A stretch of 64,000 nt of DNA. Source: Hyphomicrobium sp. (GTDB lineage Bacteria; Pseudomonadota; Alphaproteobacteria; Rhizobiales; Hyphomicrobiaceae). The stretch covers positions 372,001-436,000 of the forward strand of contig PERI01000003.1 in assembly GCA_002928515.1 (NCBI GenBank). The letters run 5' to 3'. This document shows, piece by piece, positions 36,118 through 43,964 of the stretch. Both the position numbers and the translations under genes were made by a program. Position 1 is the stretch's first letter. Each line of letters begins with the position of its first letter. The notes under the pieces are model-generated. The model ran no database searches, was not told where the DNA came from, and saw nothing but the letters and a program-made list of their open reading frames with translations.

Positions 36118-36264
36118 GATATATTATTTCATTATTCATCAGAATTCATTTCATATTGGGAATTAGCACGACCAAAGGATAATGGACGCGCATTTCGTTT
36201 TAGAATTGCATGCGCGCAAGCTGCATATCCAAATGCCGCTGAATGATAATTAGGGAGAAAACGC

Positions 36265-38178
36265 ATGCAAATTCGGCACCCCAAACGGGGCGGCCATGCG
36301 GCATGGCTTGCCGCGGCCTCTACGCTTGCGCTCGCCACTGCGGCGGGCTTCACGGCTGTCCAAGCAGAAGCCCCTGCTGGAAGCGGCAAACCCGTAACCT
36401 GGGAAGATATCGCCAACGATGAAACAACCACGGGCGACGTTGTGGGTTGGGGCATGGGCATTCGCAACCATCGTTATAGCTCGCTCGAACAAATCAACAC
36501 GACAAACGTCGGACAAATGAAGCCGAAATGGTCGTTTTCATTCGGCGACGAAAAACAGCGCGGTCAAGAAACACAAGCGCTCGTCCATGACGGCGTCGTC
36601 TATGTGACAGCTTCATACTCGCGCGCTTTCGCGCTCGACATGAAGACGGGTAAGAAGATCTGGAGCTACACACACCGCCTGCCGGAAGACATCCGTCCAT
36701 GCTGTGACGTCGTCAATCGCGGCGGCGCGCTGTATGGCGATAAGTTCTTCATGGGTACGCTCGATGCTGGCATCGTCGCGCTCGACATCAAGACCGGCAA
36801 GGTGGTCTGGAATAAAAAGTTCGAAGACCATACCGCTGGCTACACCATGACCGGCGCCCCGACGATCGTCAAAGATCAGAAGACCGGCAAAGTCATGCTG
36901 ATCCACGGATCATCAGGCGATGAATTCGGCGTCGTCGGTCGTTTGTACGGTCGCGATCCTGATACCGGCGAAGAAATCTGGATGCGTCCGTTGGTCGAAG
37001 GCCACATTGGCCGCTTGAATGGCAAACCTTCAACGCCGACTGGCGACCCCAAGGCACCATCGTGGCCGAACGCTAAGGATGGCAAGAAGGTCGAGGCTTG
37101 GAGCCAAGGTGGCGGCGCGCCATGGCAGTCTGCAACGTTCGATGTCAAGACCAACACCATCGTTATCGGTACGGGTAACCCAGCGCCGTGGAACTACCAC
37201 TATCGTTCGGGTCCGAACGGCGATTGGAAGCCATACGACAGCTTGTTCACGTCGGGCCAGGTTTACATCGAGCCTTCGACAGGTGAGCCCGTCGGCTTCT
37301 TCGCGCATACGCCGAACGATGCCTGGGACTATTCGGGTAACAACCCGATTACGTTGTTCGACATGGAGAAGGACGGCAAAACCGTTCGTGCCGGCGCTCA
37401 TGCCGACCGTAACGGCTTCTTGTTCATCACCGACATCGACAAACTGTCGGCGCGCGATGGCAAGATCCACAAGCAGGAAGGCACCGCCTACGGAATCTAT
37501 CCTTTCGTTCGCAACATCACGTGGGCGACCGGCTGGGATCTGGCGACAGGCCGTCCAAATGAAGTCGAAGGGCAGCGTCCACCGGCACCTGAAAAGGGCC
37601 AGGAAAAGGGCAAATCCATCAAAGTGACGCCGAACTTCCTTGGCGGCACGAACTGGATGCCAATGTCCTACAGCCAAGACACGAAGCTCTTCTATATCCC
37701 GTCTAACGATTGGACAGAAGATTACTGGACCGAAAACGTCACCTACAAAAAGGGTGCCGCTTACCTCGGTCAGGGCTTCCGCATCAAGCGCGAGTTCGAC
37801 ACACACGTTGGCGCTTTGCGTGCTGTCGATCCGACCAACGGCAAAATCGTCTGGGAACACCTGGAGCAGATGCCGCTTTGGGCTGGTACGCTGGCGACCA
37901 AGGGTGGTCTCGTTTTCACGGGTACATCTGACGGCTACGTCAAAGCATTCGACGCGAAGGACGGCAAGGAACTGTGGAAGTTCCAGACCGGTTCGGGCGT
38001 CGTTTCGCAGCCCGTTACATGGGAAGCCGACGGCAAGCAGTATCTCGGCATTGCGTCGGGCTACGGCGGCGCGGTTCCGCTCTGGGGCGGCGACATGGCC
38101 GACATGACGAAGACAGTTTCGCAGGGCGGTTCGTTCTGGGTCTTCGAAGTACCTCAGGCGACAGCGTCTGCTCAGTAA
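36265..38178 (+). CDS. PQQ-dependent alcohol dehydrogenase, calcium-type signature
   Basis: A 637-residue periplasmic quinoprotein of the methanol/ethanol dehydrogenase family, with a signal peptide cut near residue 34 (VQAEA). It has eight-bladed-propeller features, including repeated W motifs (for example GKKIWSY and GKVVWNK). The adjacent-cysteine disulphide pair is Cys146-Cys147 (PCCDVVNRG). Metal-site residues by motif are Glu220 (GDEFGVVG), Asn305 (GTGNPAPWN) and catalytic Asp355. The residue two after it is Ser357 (WDYSGNN), where lanthanide enzymes have Asp, so calcium is the likely metal. The operon below supplies a PedF-like cytochrome c and a b-type cytochrome. Substrate is probably a short alcohol; the subfamily is not resolved. 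Confidence 0.92.
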   Translation: MQIRHPKRGGHAAWLAAASTLALATAAGFTAVQAEAPAGSGKPVTWEDIANDETTTGDVVGWGMGIRNHRYSSLEQINTTNVGQMKPKWSFSFGDEKQRGQETQALVHDGVVYVTASYSRAFALDMKTGKKIWSYTHRLPEDIRPCCDVVNRGGALYGDKFFMGTLDAGIVALDIKTGKVVWNKKFEDHTAGYTMTGAPTIVKDQKTGKVMLIHGSSGDEFGVVGRLYGRDPDTGEEIWMRPLVEGHIGRLNGKPSTPTGDPKAPSWPNAKDGKKVEAWSQGGGAPWQSATFDVKTNTIVIGTGNPAPWNYHYRSGPNGDWKPYDSLFTSGQVYIEPSTGEPVGFFAHTPNDAWDYSGNNPITLFDMEKDGKTVRAGAHADRNGFLFITDIDKLSARDGKIHKQEGTAYGIYPFVRNITWATGWDLATGRPNEVEGQRPPAPEKGQEKGKSIKVTPNFLGGTNWMPMSYSQDTKLFYIPSNDWTEDYWTENVTYKKGAAYLGQGFRIKREFDTHVGALRAVDPTNGKIVWEHLEQMPLWAGTLATKGGLVFTGTSDGYVKAFDAKDGKELWKFQTGSGVVSQPVTWEADGKQYLGIASGYGGAVPLWGGDMADMTKTVSQGGSFWVFEVPQATASAQ

Positions 38179-38188
38179 GCAACACAAG

Positions 38189-38229
38189 TGGCGGATGCGA
38201 CCAAGATCGCGTCCGCCATTTCATTTTTT
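38189..38229 (+). terminator. Hairpin with T-run directly after the PQQ dehydrogenase
   Basis: The stem TGGCGGA...TCCGCCA (38189-38195 with 38211-38217), with inner GCGA/TCGC, is followed by TTTCATTTTTT. It begins 10 bases past the stop codon and precedes the pentapeptide gene, so it should act as a partial terminator within the operon. Confidence 0.75.
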
Positions 38230-38275
38230 ACAATTACCCGCTTGTGACTTTCGCTCAACGGTTAAGGAGACGGAT

Positions 38276-38944
38276 GTGAAACGCAAACTTGCTTTTGTTG
38301 CAGCCGCAGTTGCGATTTCTAGCCTCGCTGCCAACGCGCAGAATTATCCGGTGATCGTCAATAAGGAAGAACGACCGACTCCCTGGATCGTCAACGGCTG
38401 TGAAATCAAACCAAATGCGCAATGCGAAGGCGCCGATTTACGTCATGCTGATCTTTACGAAGCCAATCTCGTAGGGGCCAATTTGAAAGGTGCGAAACTC
38501 TCGCGCGCTAATCTTCGACACGCCAACCTGGTCAACGTCGACTTCTCAGGTGCAACGCTCGATGGTGCAAAAATTCAAGTCGCATTTTTGGCTAACGCCA
38601 AATTCGTCGGATCCTCGTTGAGAGGTGTCGATCTTTCGTTCTCGCGTGCTGCGAAGGCCGATTTCACTGACGCCGATCTGACCGCTGCGACGCTCGAAAA
38701 AGGCATGTTCAAGGGCGCGAAATTTCATCGCACAAAAATCATTGATGCGGATTTGCAGGAAACGAAATTCTACGAAGCAGATTTCAGCGACGCCGTCGTC
38801 AATGGATCGAAGCTGACTTACACGATCTGGCAGGATGCCTTTATGGAAGGTTGCAAAGGTTGCCCGCATAAATGGCAGTCCAATACTGCCGTTTGGGCGG
38901 AAGATCCGGCGCGGTGGGAGCCTGCAGCTGCTCCTGGACAATGA
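38276..38944 (+). CDS. Secreted pentapeptide-repeat protein
   Basis: A 222-residue protein starting from GTG at 38276 (AAGGAG upstream), with a signal peptide to about residue 21 (LAANA). About 15 tandem A(D/N)LxG-type pentapeptides span residues 50-195 (GADLRHADLYEANLVGANLK and onward), which should fold as a right-handed quadrilateral beta-helix. A conserved-looking CKGCPHKW motif lies near the C-terminus. Pentapeptide proteins are known next to PQQ ethanol dehydrogenase genes in Pseudomonas; the role is not established. It is probably a structural or docking partner in the periplasm. Confidence 0.85.
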   Translation: MKRKLAFVAAAVAISSLAANAQNYPVIVNKEERPTPWIVNGCEIKPNAQCEGADLRHADLYEANLVGANLKGAKLSRANLRHANLVNVDFSGATLDGAKIQVAFLANAKFVGSSLRGVDLSFSRAAKADFTDADLTAATLEKGMFKGAKFHRTKIIDADLQETKFYEADFSDAVVNGSKLTYTIWQDAFMEGCKGCPHKWQSNTAVWAEDPARWEPAAAPGQ

Positions 38945-39381
38945 TTGCTGATGTCATGACTTTTAAGCAGCTCTTGTATTGGGTGATGTCGGTGTCGTTG
39001 CTGAGTGCAGCTCACACTGCGTTTGCGGCCGAGATCAATCGCGACGGGCTCGATAGCGTGCGCGCATGTGCCGGGATCAAAGCAGATAGCGAAAGATTGT
39101 CCTGCTTCGACAATGCGGCGCTGAAACTTACCGCGCCCCGTTTCTCAGGACGATTAGGCCTGACCACTGAGCCCTTCGAAGTCACGCGCCCCACGCGCCT
39201 TCGATATCAAAGCGATGGGGTGATTTTCGTACTTTATCTCAAAGATAAAGATGGAGAGGTTCTGCAAAATCTTCACATCGGTGGCGGCGGCGAAGACAGT
39301 TATCTCATCGAAACCGCAGGTACTTACATACTTCAAATCAATGGCAGCGAAAGTTGGCGCATTTGGCTAGAGCCTGCGTGA
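38941..39381 (+). CDS. Secreted protein of unknown function with C-x-I...RL-C-FD motif
   Basis: A 146-residue product with a signal peptide (cut near AFAAE, about residue 30). Its mature start has the pattern C-A-G-I-x4-E-R-L-S-C-F-D, a two-cysteine motif seen in several small secreted proteobacterial proteins. The rest is beta-rich and resembles a pre-peptidase C-terminal-type sandwich (RLRYQSDGVIF, TAGTYILQING). The ATG overlaps the pentapeptide stop by four bases; an alternative ATG is at 38956. I do not recognise a named family. Confidence 0.7.
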   Translation: MIADVMTFKQLLYWVMSVSLLSAAHTAFAAEINRDGLDSVRACAGIKADSERLSCFDNAALKLTAPRFSGRLGLTTEPFEVTRPTRLRYQSDGVIFVLYLKDKDGEVLQNLHIGGGGEDSYLIETAGTYILQINGSESWRIWLEPA

Positions 39382-39425
39382 GCCACCGCAACACTGACCA
39401 CACGACAGGGAGTTAACACGACACG

Positions 39426-39842
39426 ATGCGCACTCTTATTCATGTTTGCCTCATGATGCTTGCTATCCTTGCATCAACTTTGTCTGCGCACGCTCATGGC
39501 GATGGTGCGCCACAGCCCGTCGATACGACCGGCCTCAAGCCCTTGGGCGACGATATTTTGCCGACAAACCCGTATCGCGGCGATGCCAAAGCGATTGAGA
39601 TTGGGGCACGCGGGTACAATTCCAATTGTGCGCGCTGTCATGGTTTGGAAGCAAAGTCGGGCGGCATGTCGCCAGATCTTCGTGGCTTGGAACCTACAGA
39701 CGACAACGATGGATGGTTCATGACTCGTGTGCTCATGGGTGCTACTGTCGGTGAGCGCGTAAAGATGCCACCCTTTCAAGGGCTGCTGAGCCAGGAAGCG
39801 ATTTGGGCCATTCGCAGTTATATCGACGCGCAGCCCGATTGA
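39426..39842 (+). CDS. Cytochrome c-550, PedF-like
   Basis: A 138-residue single-haem cytochrome c with a signal peptide (about 1-23). The haem site is CARCH at residues 68-72, and Met114 (MPPF) is the likely sixth ligand. The NPYRGDAKAIEIGARGYN...GLEAKSGGMSPDLRGLE pattern is that of the PedF/ExaB electron acceptors of PQQ ethanol dehydrogenases. It should take electrons from the dehydrogenase two genes upstream and pass them to the respiratory chain. The next gene overlaps its stop. Confidence 0.9.
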   Translation: MRTLIHVCLMMLAILASTLSAHAHGDGAPQPVDTTGLKPLGDDILPTNPYRGDAKAIEIGARGYNSNCARCHGLEAKSGGMSPDLRGLEPTDDNDGWFMTRVLMGATVGERVKMPPFQGLLSQEAIWAIRSYIDAQPD

Positions 39843-40177
39843 TGAGGCTTAGCGCATTGCAAGTACCAGCATGGATTTTATCGCTGCTGTTGGCATCTTT
39901 TTATTCGGTCGCAACGAGTTTTGCGGCGGAAGTGAAAGACTACGAAGTCTTGCGCTATCTCTATCTTCATACGCCTTGCGGGATGGCAAGCGTCAAGCGC
40001 TTGACGGGCCCTCCTGATGTTTTGCGGTTCCATGCTGACTGCCAGAACCTGACCGCGTTTCCAGATGGCGCAACCGTTGTGTGCACGAAATTGGAAGACG
40101 ATCGCTCGTGCCGTGTTGAAAAAGAGCCAACCAACTTCCATAGTCTCGACCTACTGCGAAACAAGGATCAAAAATAG
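39842..40177 (+). CDS. Small secreted protein, unknown
   Basis: A 111-residue product with a signal peptide (about residues 1-31, ending SFAAE). Three cysteines occur in the mature part (TPCGM, ADCQN, VVCTK) and a fourth in DRSCRV, so two disulphides are possible. The ATG overlaps the PedF stop (TGATG), and the stop overlaps the next GTG, so it is part of a tightly coupled operon. No family recognised. Confidence 0.65.
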   Translation: MRLSALQVPAWILSLLLASFYSVATSFAAEVKDYEVLRYLYLHTPCGMASVKRLTGPPDVLRFHADCQNLTAFPDGATVVCTKLEDDRSCRVEKEPTNFHSLDLLRNKDQK

Positions 40178-40734
40178 TGACGCATGTGCCGCCACCGATG
40201 ATCAGTTCGATGAGTGTTGTTCTTCATTGGCTGGTTGCGTTTGGCATCATCGGCATGATTGCATTTGGACTGGTTGTGTCTGCGACACCGAGTGGCCCGG
40301 AAAAATCAGCCCTGGTGCAAACGCATAAGTCATTCGGCATGATTGTCGGCACGCTGGCGCTCTTGCGACTTCTTCTTCGTATCCGCGAAGGCTTTCCTGC
40401 GCCGATAGCCACCCTTGATCGGAACATGGTCCGGTTTTCGCGCACTCTGCATAGTGTTCTGCTTATTTTGACTGTGGCACTGCCGATCACTGGAATATTG
40501 AAATCGATCACCTACGGTCGCGGCGTGGATGTTTTTGGATTTCCGGTTGTACCGAAAATGCTGATGGAAAAAGACGAGGCTCTCAACGAACTCGCCTCGC
40601 TGGCGCATCTCAATCTTGCATGGATGATGGTCGCGTTACTGATCATTCATGCTGGGGCGGCTGTTCGCCACCATTTCATCAAAAGGGATGAAACTTTAAA
40701 GCGCATGCTTCCAGGTTTGCGCGCACGCCCATAA
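40177..40734 (+). CDS. Cytochrome b561-type membrane protein
   Basis: A 185-residue, four-helix b-type cytochrome (PF01292-like). Histidines placed as haem ligands include LHWLVA in helix 1, HKSFGM at the second helix start, LHSVLL in helix 3 and IIHAGAAVRHH in helix 4. GTG start overlaps the previous stop by one base. Such proteins exchange electrons with quinone, so this could give the dehydrogenase a route to the quinone pool besides cytochrome c. Inferred from the operon; not demonstrated. Confidence 0.85.
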   Translation: MTHVPPPMISSMSVVLHWLVAFGIIGMIAFGLVVSATPSGPEKSALVQTHKSFGMIVGTLALLRLLLRIREGFPAPIATLDRNMVRFSRTLHSVLLILTVALPITGILKSITYGRGVDVFGFPVVPKMLMEKDEALNELASLAHLNLAWMMVALLIIHAGAAVRHHFIKRDETLKRMLPGLRARP

Positions 40735-40768
40735 ATCGAGGCGCTTCCCAACGGTACTTTCTAGGCCT

Positions 40769-40787
40769 GTGCCAGCTTAGCTGGCAC
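40769..40787. terminator. Hairpin between convergent genes
   Basis: GTGCCAGC-TTA-GCTGGCAC, an eight-bp perfect stem, lies between the cytochrome b561 stop and the convergent response-regulator stop. It is symmetrical and lacks a T-run; a weak bidirectional terminator is likely. Confidence 0.5.
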
Positions 40788-40789
40788 CG

Positions 40790-41407
40790 CTAAACGATGC
40801 GCAATTCAACCGCAATACGTACCATTTCGGATGACGTGCGGGCATTGAGCTTGGTGCGAATGGCCGAGCAATCAGCGGCGACAGTTTTATAAGAGACTTC
40901 GATGTCGCTGGCGATTTCCGCCATGCTTCTGCCGCGCACCAGAGCACGTAGGATGAGCAGCTCACGCTCGCTCAAGACTGGTGTGCTGCCTGAAGCCCCT
41001 GCTCTCAGCAAGGCCATTTCCTGCACGAGATCGTCGGGCAACCATTTTTCCCCGCGAGCGAGCGCGCGCACAGCATTATGCAGGCTCATGGGATCGCCGT
41101 TCTTGCTGACATAGCCCCGCGCACCGATTTCAAGGGCTTGTATGGCAAGCACTGGGGCATCGCTCATCGAAAATACTACGATCTTCGCGTGTGGGTCTTT
41201 CGCTAAAATTTCACCCGTCAATTCCAGACCCGAGCCATCTGGCAGATTGATATCGACGACGACGATTTCAGGGTTTTCCGATGCGTATAAAGCGCGACCT
41301 GCTGCTGCGGTGCGTGCTTCGATCATCGTTACGTCGGTGTCTTCCGCAAACAATGCGCGGCAGCCCTGAATAACAATCGGGTGATCTTCAATGACGAGGA
41401 CTTTCAA
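40790..41407 (-). CDS. NarL/LuxR-family response regulator, cluster A
   Basis: A 205-residue response regulator. The receiver has acidic residues EDH (7-9), the phospho-acceptor Asp52 (VVVDINLP), Ser80 and Lys102. A LuxR-type helix-turn-helix follows (about 140-200, LSERELLILRALVRGRSMAEI). I prefer a TTG start at 41407 because the product then matches the paralogue at 49333-49953 in length and conservation starts there. Upstream in-frame starts to 41473 exist. It is divergent from the histidine kinase at 41519, with a GGGA-N4-TTCCC site between them. It probably controls the quinoprotein genes, as MxbM/ExaE-type regulators do elsewhere. Confidence 0.85.
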   Translation of the reverse strand: MKVLVIEDHPIVIQGCRALFAEDTDVTMIEARTAAAGRALYASENPEIVVVDINLPDGSGLELTGEILAKDPHAKIVVFSMSDAPVLAIQALEIGARGYVSKNGDPMSLHNAVRALARGEKWLPDDLVQEMALLRAGASGSTPVLSERELLILRALVRGRSMAEIASDIEVSYKTVAADCSAIRTKLNARTSSEMVRIAVELRIV

Positions 41408-41485
41408 GCGCTCTCTCGATGGTTCATCTGCTGTGTCACCGTGTAGTCTTAGGCGTCTCACGTGTGCGATCAACGAAATCCATTC

Positions 41486-41498
41486 GGGATTTTTTCCC
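41486..41498. promoter_or_regulatory. GGGA-N4-TTCCC site between RR-A and HK-A
   Basis: GGGATTTTTTCCC is an exact match to the shared 13-mer. It lies 79 bp before the regulator start and 21 bp before the kinase start, where it could mediate autoregulation. Confidence 0.55.
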
Positions 41499-41518
41499 GT
41501 TTTACGGAGCTCTTGCTT

Positions 41519-42961
41519 ATGTCGATCCAGATGCGGCTCAACATCGCTATTGGCCTGCTGCTCGTTATAGCTTTGGCCGGCATGATTGCTGCCGTTCGCC
41601 TTGATGCAGGGCCACGAATGCGAGCAGAGAACGAGAGCATCATGCGCTTGACGGAGACGATCGTTCGATCATCCGTCACAACGCTCCAGCATTCCGATGA
41701 GCCAAAGGCCAGGCTTACTGAGTTGGTCGCCAGCTTGAAAAACCTGCGTCATGTTTCAGTTTCGCTTGCTAGCACCATGTCTGCAGGGCTGAACTCCAAA
41801 TATAACGTACCCGATAGCGGTGGATGGTGGCACGCAAAGGATGACGTCGTTTCAAAGCCGCTGCGCATTCCGGTTGAAGTATCGAATGGCTTGCTTGACA
41901 CCATTATCATTACGCCTCAACCCGACGATGAAATGATGGAGCTCGAAGAGGCTGTCTCGCGCATTTTTCAGGTGGGCGTTATCCTCGGCTTATGCGTTCT
42001 TGCCCTAACCAGTTTGGTGATCAACCGTTCGTTGCGTTCTATACAAAGTCTCAATTTGGCAATGCATCATCTCGAAGATGGTGACTATGCCGTGACTGTC
42101 AAAGAAGCGGGGCCGCCTGAAATTCGAACGATCTCGTCTGGTCTGAATAGGCTCGCCAGCGCGCTGAGAAAATCTCGCGCAGAAAATCAAAGACTGACGA
42201 CAACCATGATCCATGTTCAAGACGATGAGCGTCGAAGTATTGCGCGCGATCTCCATGATGAATTGGGTCCCTATCTATTTTCATTGCGAACATCCGCATC
42301 ATTTTTAAAACGCGAGCTAGAGAAGTCGCCGCCTGATCATGAGAAGTCACAACGCCTGACCGGCGACATGTTGTCTTGGGTTGATCAACTGCAGCGCACG
42401 AACCGGCGCGTCTTGCATCGACTGACGCCGATAGGTCTGGCCGAACTCGGATTAAAGGGAGCTTTGAGCGCGAATGTCGCGATGTGGCGGCGCGATCATA
42501 CCGAAACCAATCTCGATTTTCAGATTGTTGGCGATATCGATGCGCTTGATGAAACGCTGCAGCTAACGGTCTACCGCGTGGCGCAAGAAGGACTAACAAA
42601 TGCTTATCGACATTCTGGCGCTTCTCAAATTTCATTGTCGATCGCTTTCGATAGAAGCGATGCTGAGAAAGCGAACGTTGATGGAGACCGTGATCCGCAA
42701 CATAGCAACACCACTTTGACCATCGTCATCCGAGACAATGGATCAGGCTTCAAAGCGAACACACAGGATGGATTTGGGCTGACAAGTATGCGTCAGCGCA
42801 TTAGCGCATTGGGCGGACAGTTGACGATTGAGACCGCCCCTGGGGCTGGCACCCAGTTGACGGCGATCTTTCCGGGCGCCGTTGTGGCGAACGCGCAAAA
42901 GCTGACAGAGACGGCTGACGCCAAGACAAATGATTTGTCTCAAGCGATTTCAGTTTCCTAA
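41519..42961 (+). CDS. Membrane sensor histidine kinase, cluster A (HisKA_3 type)
   Basis: A 480-residue kinase with TM1 (about 7-26), a periplasmic sensor of about 120 residues, TM2 (about 153-170), a HAMP-like linker, and a HisKA_3 dimerisation domain with His246 (ARDLHDELGP). The ATPase domain shows QEGLTNAYRHSG (N-box), RDNGSGF (G1) and GLTSMRQR. The ATG at 41519 (GGAG upstream) is preferred to the frame start at 41462. It is the likely partner of the divergent regulator. The sensor has no named domain I recognise; the ligand may be an alcohol or a lanthanide state. Confidence 0.85.
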   Translation: MSIQMRLNIAIGLLLVIALAGMIAAVRLDAGPRMRAENESIMRLTETIVRSSVTTLQHSDEPKARLTELVASLKNLRHVSVSLASTMSAGLNSKYNVPDSGGWWHAKDDVVSKPLRIPVEVSNGLLDTIIITPQPDDEMMELEEAVSRIFQVGVILGLCVLALTSLVINRSLRSIQSLNLAMHHLEDGDYAVTVKEAGPPEIRTISSGLNRLASALRKSRAENQRLTTTMIHVQDDERRSIARDLHDELGPYLFSLRTSASFLKRELEKSPPDHEKSQRLTGDMLSWVDQLQRTNRRVLHRLTPIGLAELGLKGALSANVAMWRRDHTETNLDFQIVGDIDALDETLQLTVYRVAQEGLTNAYRHSGASQISLSIAFDRSDAEKANVDGDRDPQHSNTTLTIVIRDNGSGFKANTQDGFGLTSMRQRISALGGQLTIETAPGAGTQLTAIFPGAVVANAQKLTETADAKTNDLSQAISVS

Positions 42962-42964
42962 TTT

Positions 42965-43939
42965 TCAGGGTTTGACTGCGATACCCCACGGCAGGCGGCC
43001 GACTTGCACCGTCTTTTCCGCCTTCAGCGTTGCAACGTCGATAATGGTCATGTCGTTGGTCAAACCGTTGGCCGCATAAATTTTAGTGCCATCGGGTTTC
43101 AAATCAATATGCCAAGGGCGTTGGCCGACAAGAATGTAGTCGCGAATTTTATGCGTTTCGACATCTATGACTGCAACGCGATTTGCTGGACCCAATGCTA
43201 CGAAGGCGGTTTTCCCATCGAGTGTGAAGCGAATCCCGATGGGCTGGACGAGTTCGGGCCGAATGCCTGGAATTTCGAAAACGAGCTTCTGTTTAATTTC
43301 GAAAGTTTTGGCATCGATGATCGCAACGGTGCCGCCGACTTCGGCTGAAACCCAAACTTCGTTGCCTTGCTTCGTGTACTCGGCAACGCGCGGACGTGTA
43401 TCGACCAGAACATTGGCTTTGACTTCGAAGGTTTTGGTATCGATGAAGTGAGCCATACTCGTCTGCTCAGACGTGTTGACCACCATGCTGCCGTCAGGGG
43501 ATACGCCCATGCCTTCGGGCTCCACGCCAACGGGCACTTCTGCTAAGGCTTTGCCGCTGGCGAGATCAAGGATCGTGACAAATCCATCGTCTTCATTGGC
43601 GACGTATATACGCTCGCCTTTGCGATCGATCGCCAGCAATTCCGGGTCTGGGCCAGACGCTTCATAGGTGCGGACCACCTCAAGCTTTTCGGTATCGATA
43701 ACGTCGAGGCGGTTATCATCACCAATACAGACGATGACTTCCTTATAATCCGGTGTGATGGCAATGCCGCGTGGGCGTCTACCTGTCGGAATAACCTTGA
43801 TGACTTTCAATGTTTCGCTATCGAGTACCGTGACGGTGTTGTCGCGCTCATTTGAAACAAACACCATGCCAGCCGCCGCCATGTCTGCGAGGCAAAGACT
43901 GGTCACCAAAGCTAGGACATTAAGTTTTGTGCGCGACAT
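42965..43939 (-). CDS. PQQ-associated YVTN beta-propeller protein, cluster A
   Basis: A 324-residue secreted beta-propeller. The signal peptide ends near residue 23 (DMAAAG). At least seven YVTN-type blades follow, each with VFVSNE/IYVANE-like strands and a VLD/VIDTET step (for example FVSNERDNTVTVLDSET). It matches the family of PQQ-dependent catabolism-associated beta-propeller proteins that accompany quinoprotein alcohol dehydrogenases. The ATG at 43939 has AAGGAAA upstream. It is last in the minus-strand cluster A and convergent with the kinase, with only three bases between stops. Close paralogue: 51354-52322. Confidence 0.88.
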   Translation of the reverse strand: MSRTKLNVLALVTSLCLADMAAAGMVFVSNERDNTVTVLDSETLKVIKVIPTGRRPRGIAITPDYKEVIVCIGDDNRLDVIDTEKLEVVRTYEASGPDPELLAIDRKGERIYVANEDDGFVTILDLASGKALAEVPVGVEPEGMGVSPDGSMVVNTSEQTSMAHFIDTKTFEVKANVLVDTRPRVAEYTKQGNEVWVSAEVGGTVAIIDAKTFEIKQKLVFEIPGIRPELVQPIGIRFTLDGKTAFVALGPANRVAVIDVETHKIRDYILVGQRPWHIDLKPDGTKIYAANGLTNDMTIIDVATLKAEKTVQVGRLPWGIAVKP

Positions 43940-43964
43940 GGTACGTTTCCTTTTCAGGCTGACA

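Larger units (their letters stand above)
35550..36264. other. AT-rich upstream region of the first PQQ dehydrogenase
   Basis: These 715 bases are visibly richer in A and T than anything else in the window and carry no credible gene. They contain several GGGAATT/AATTCCC-like half-sites and near-matches to the GGGA-N4-TTCCC motif, noted separately. A good Shine-Dalgarno (AGGGAG) ends the region before the ATG at 36265. Confidence 0.6.
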
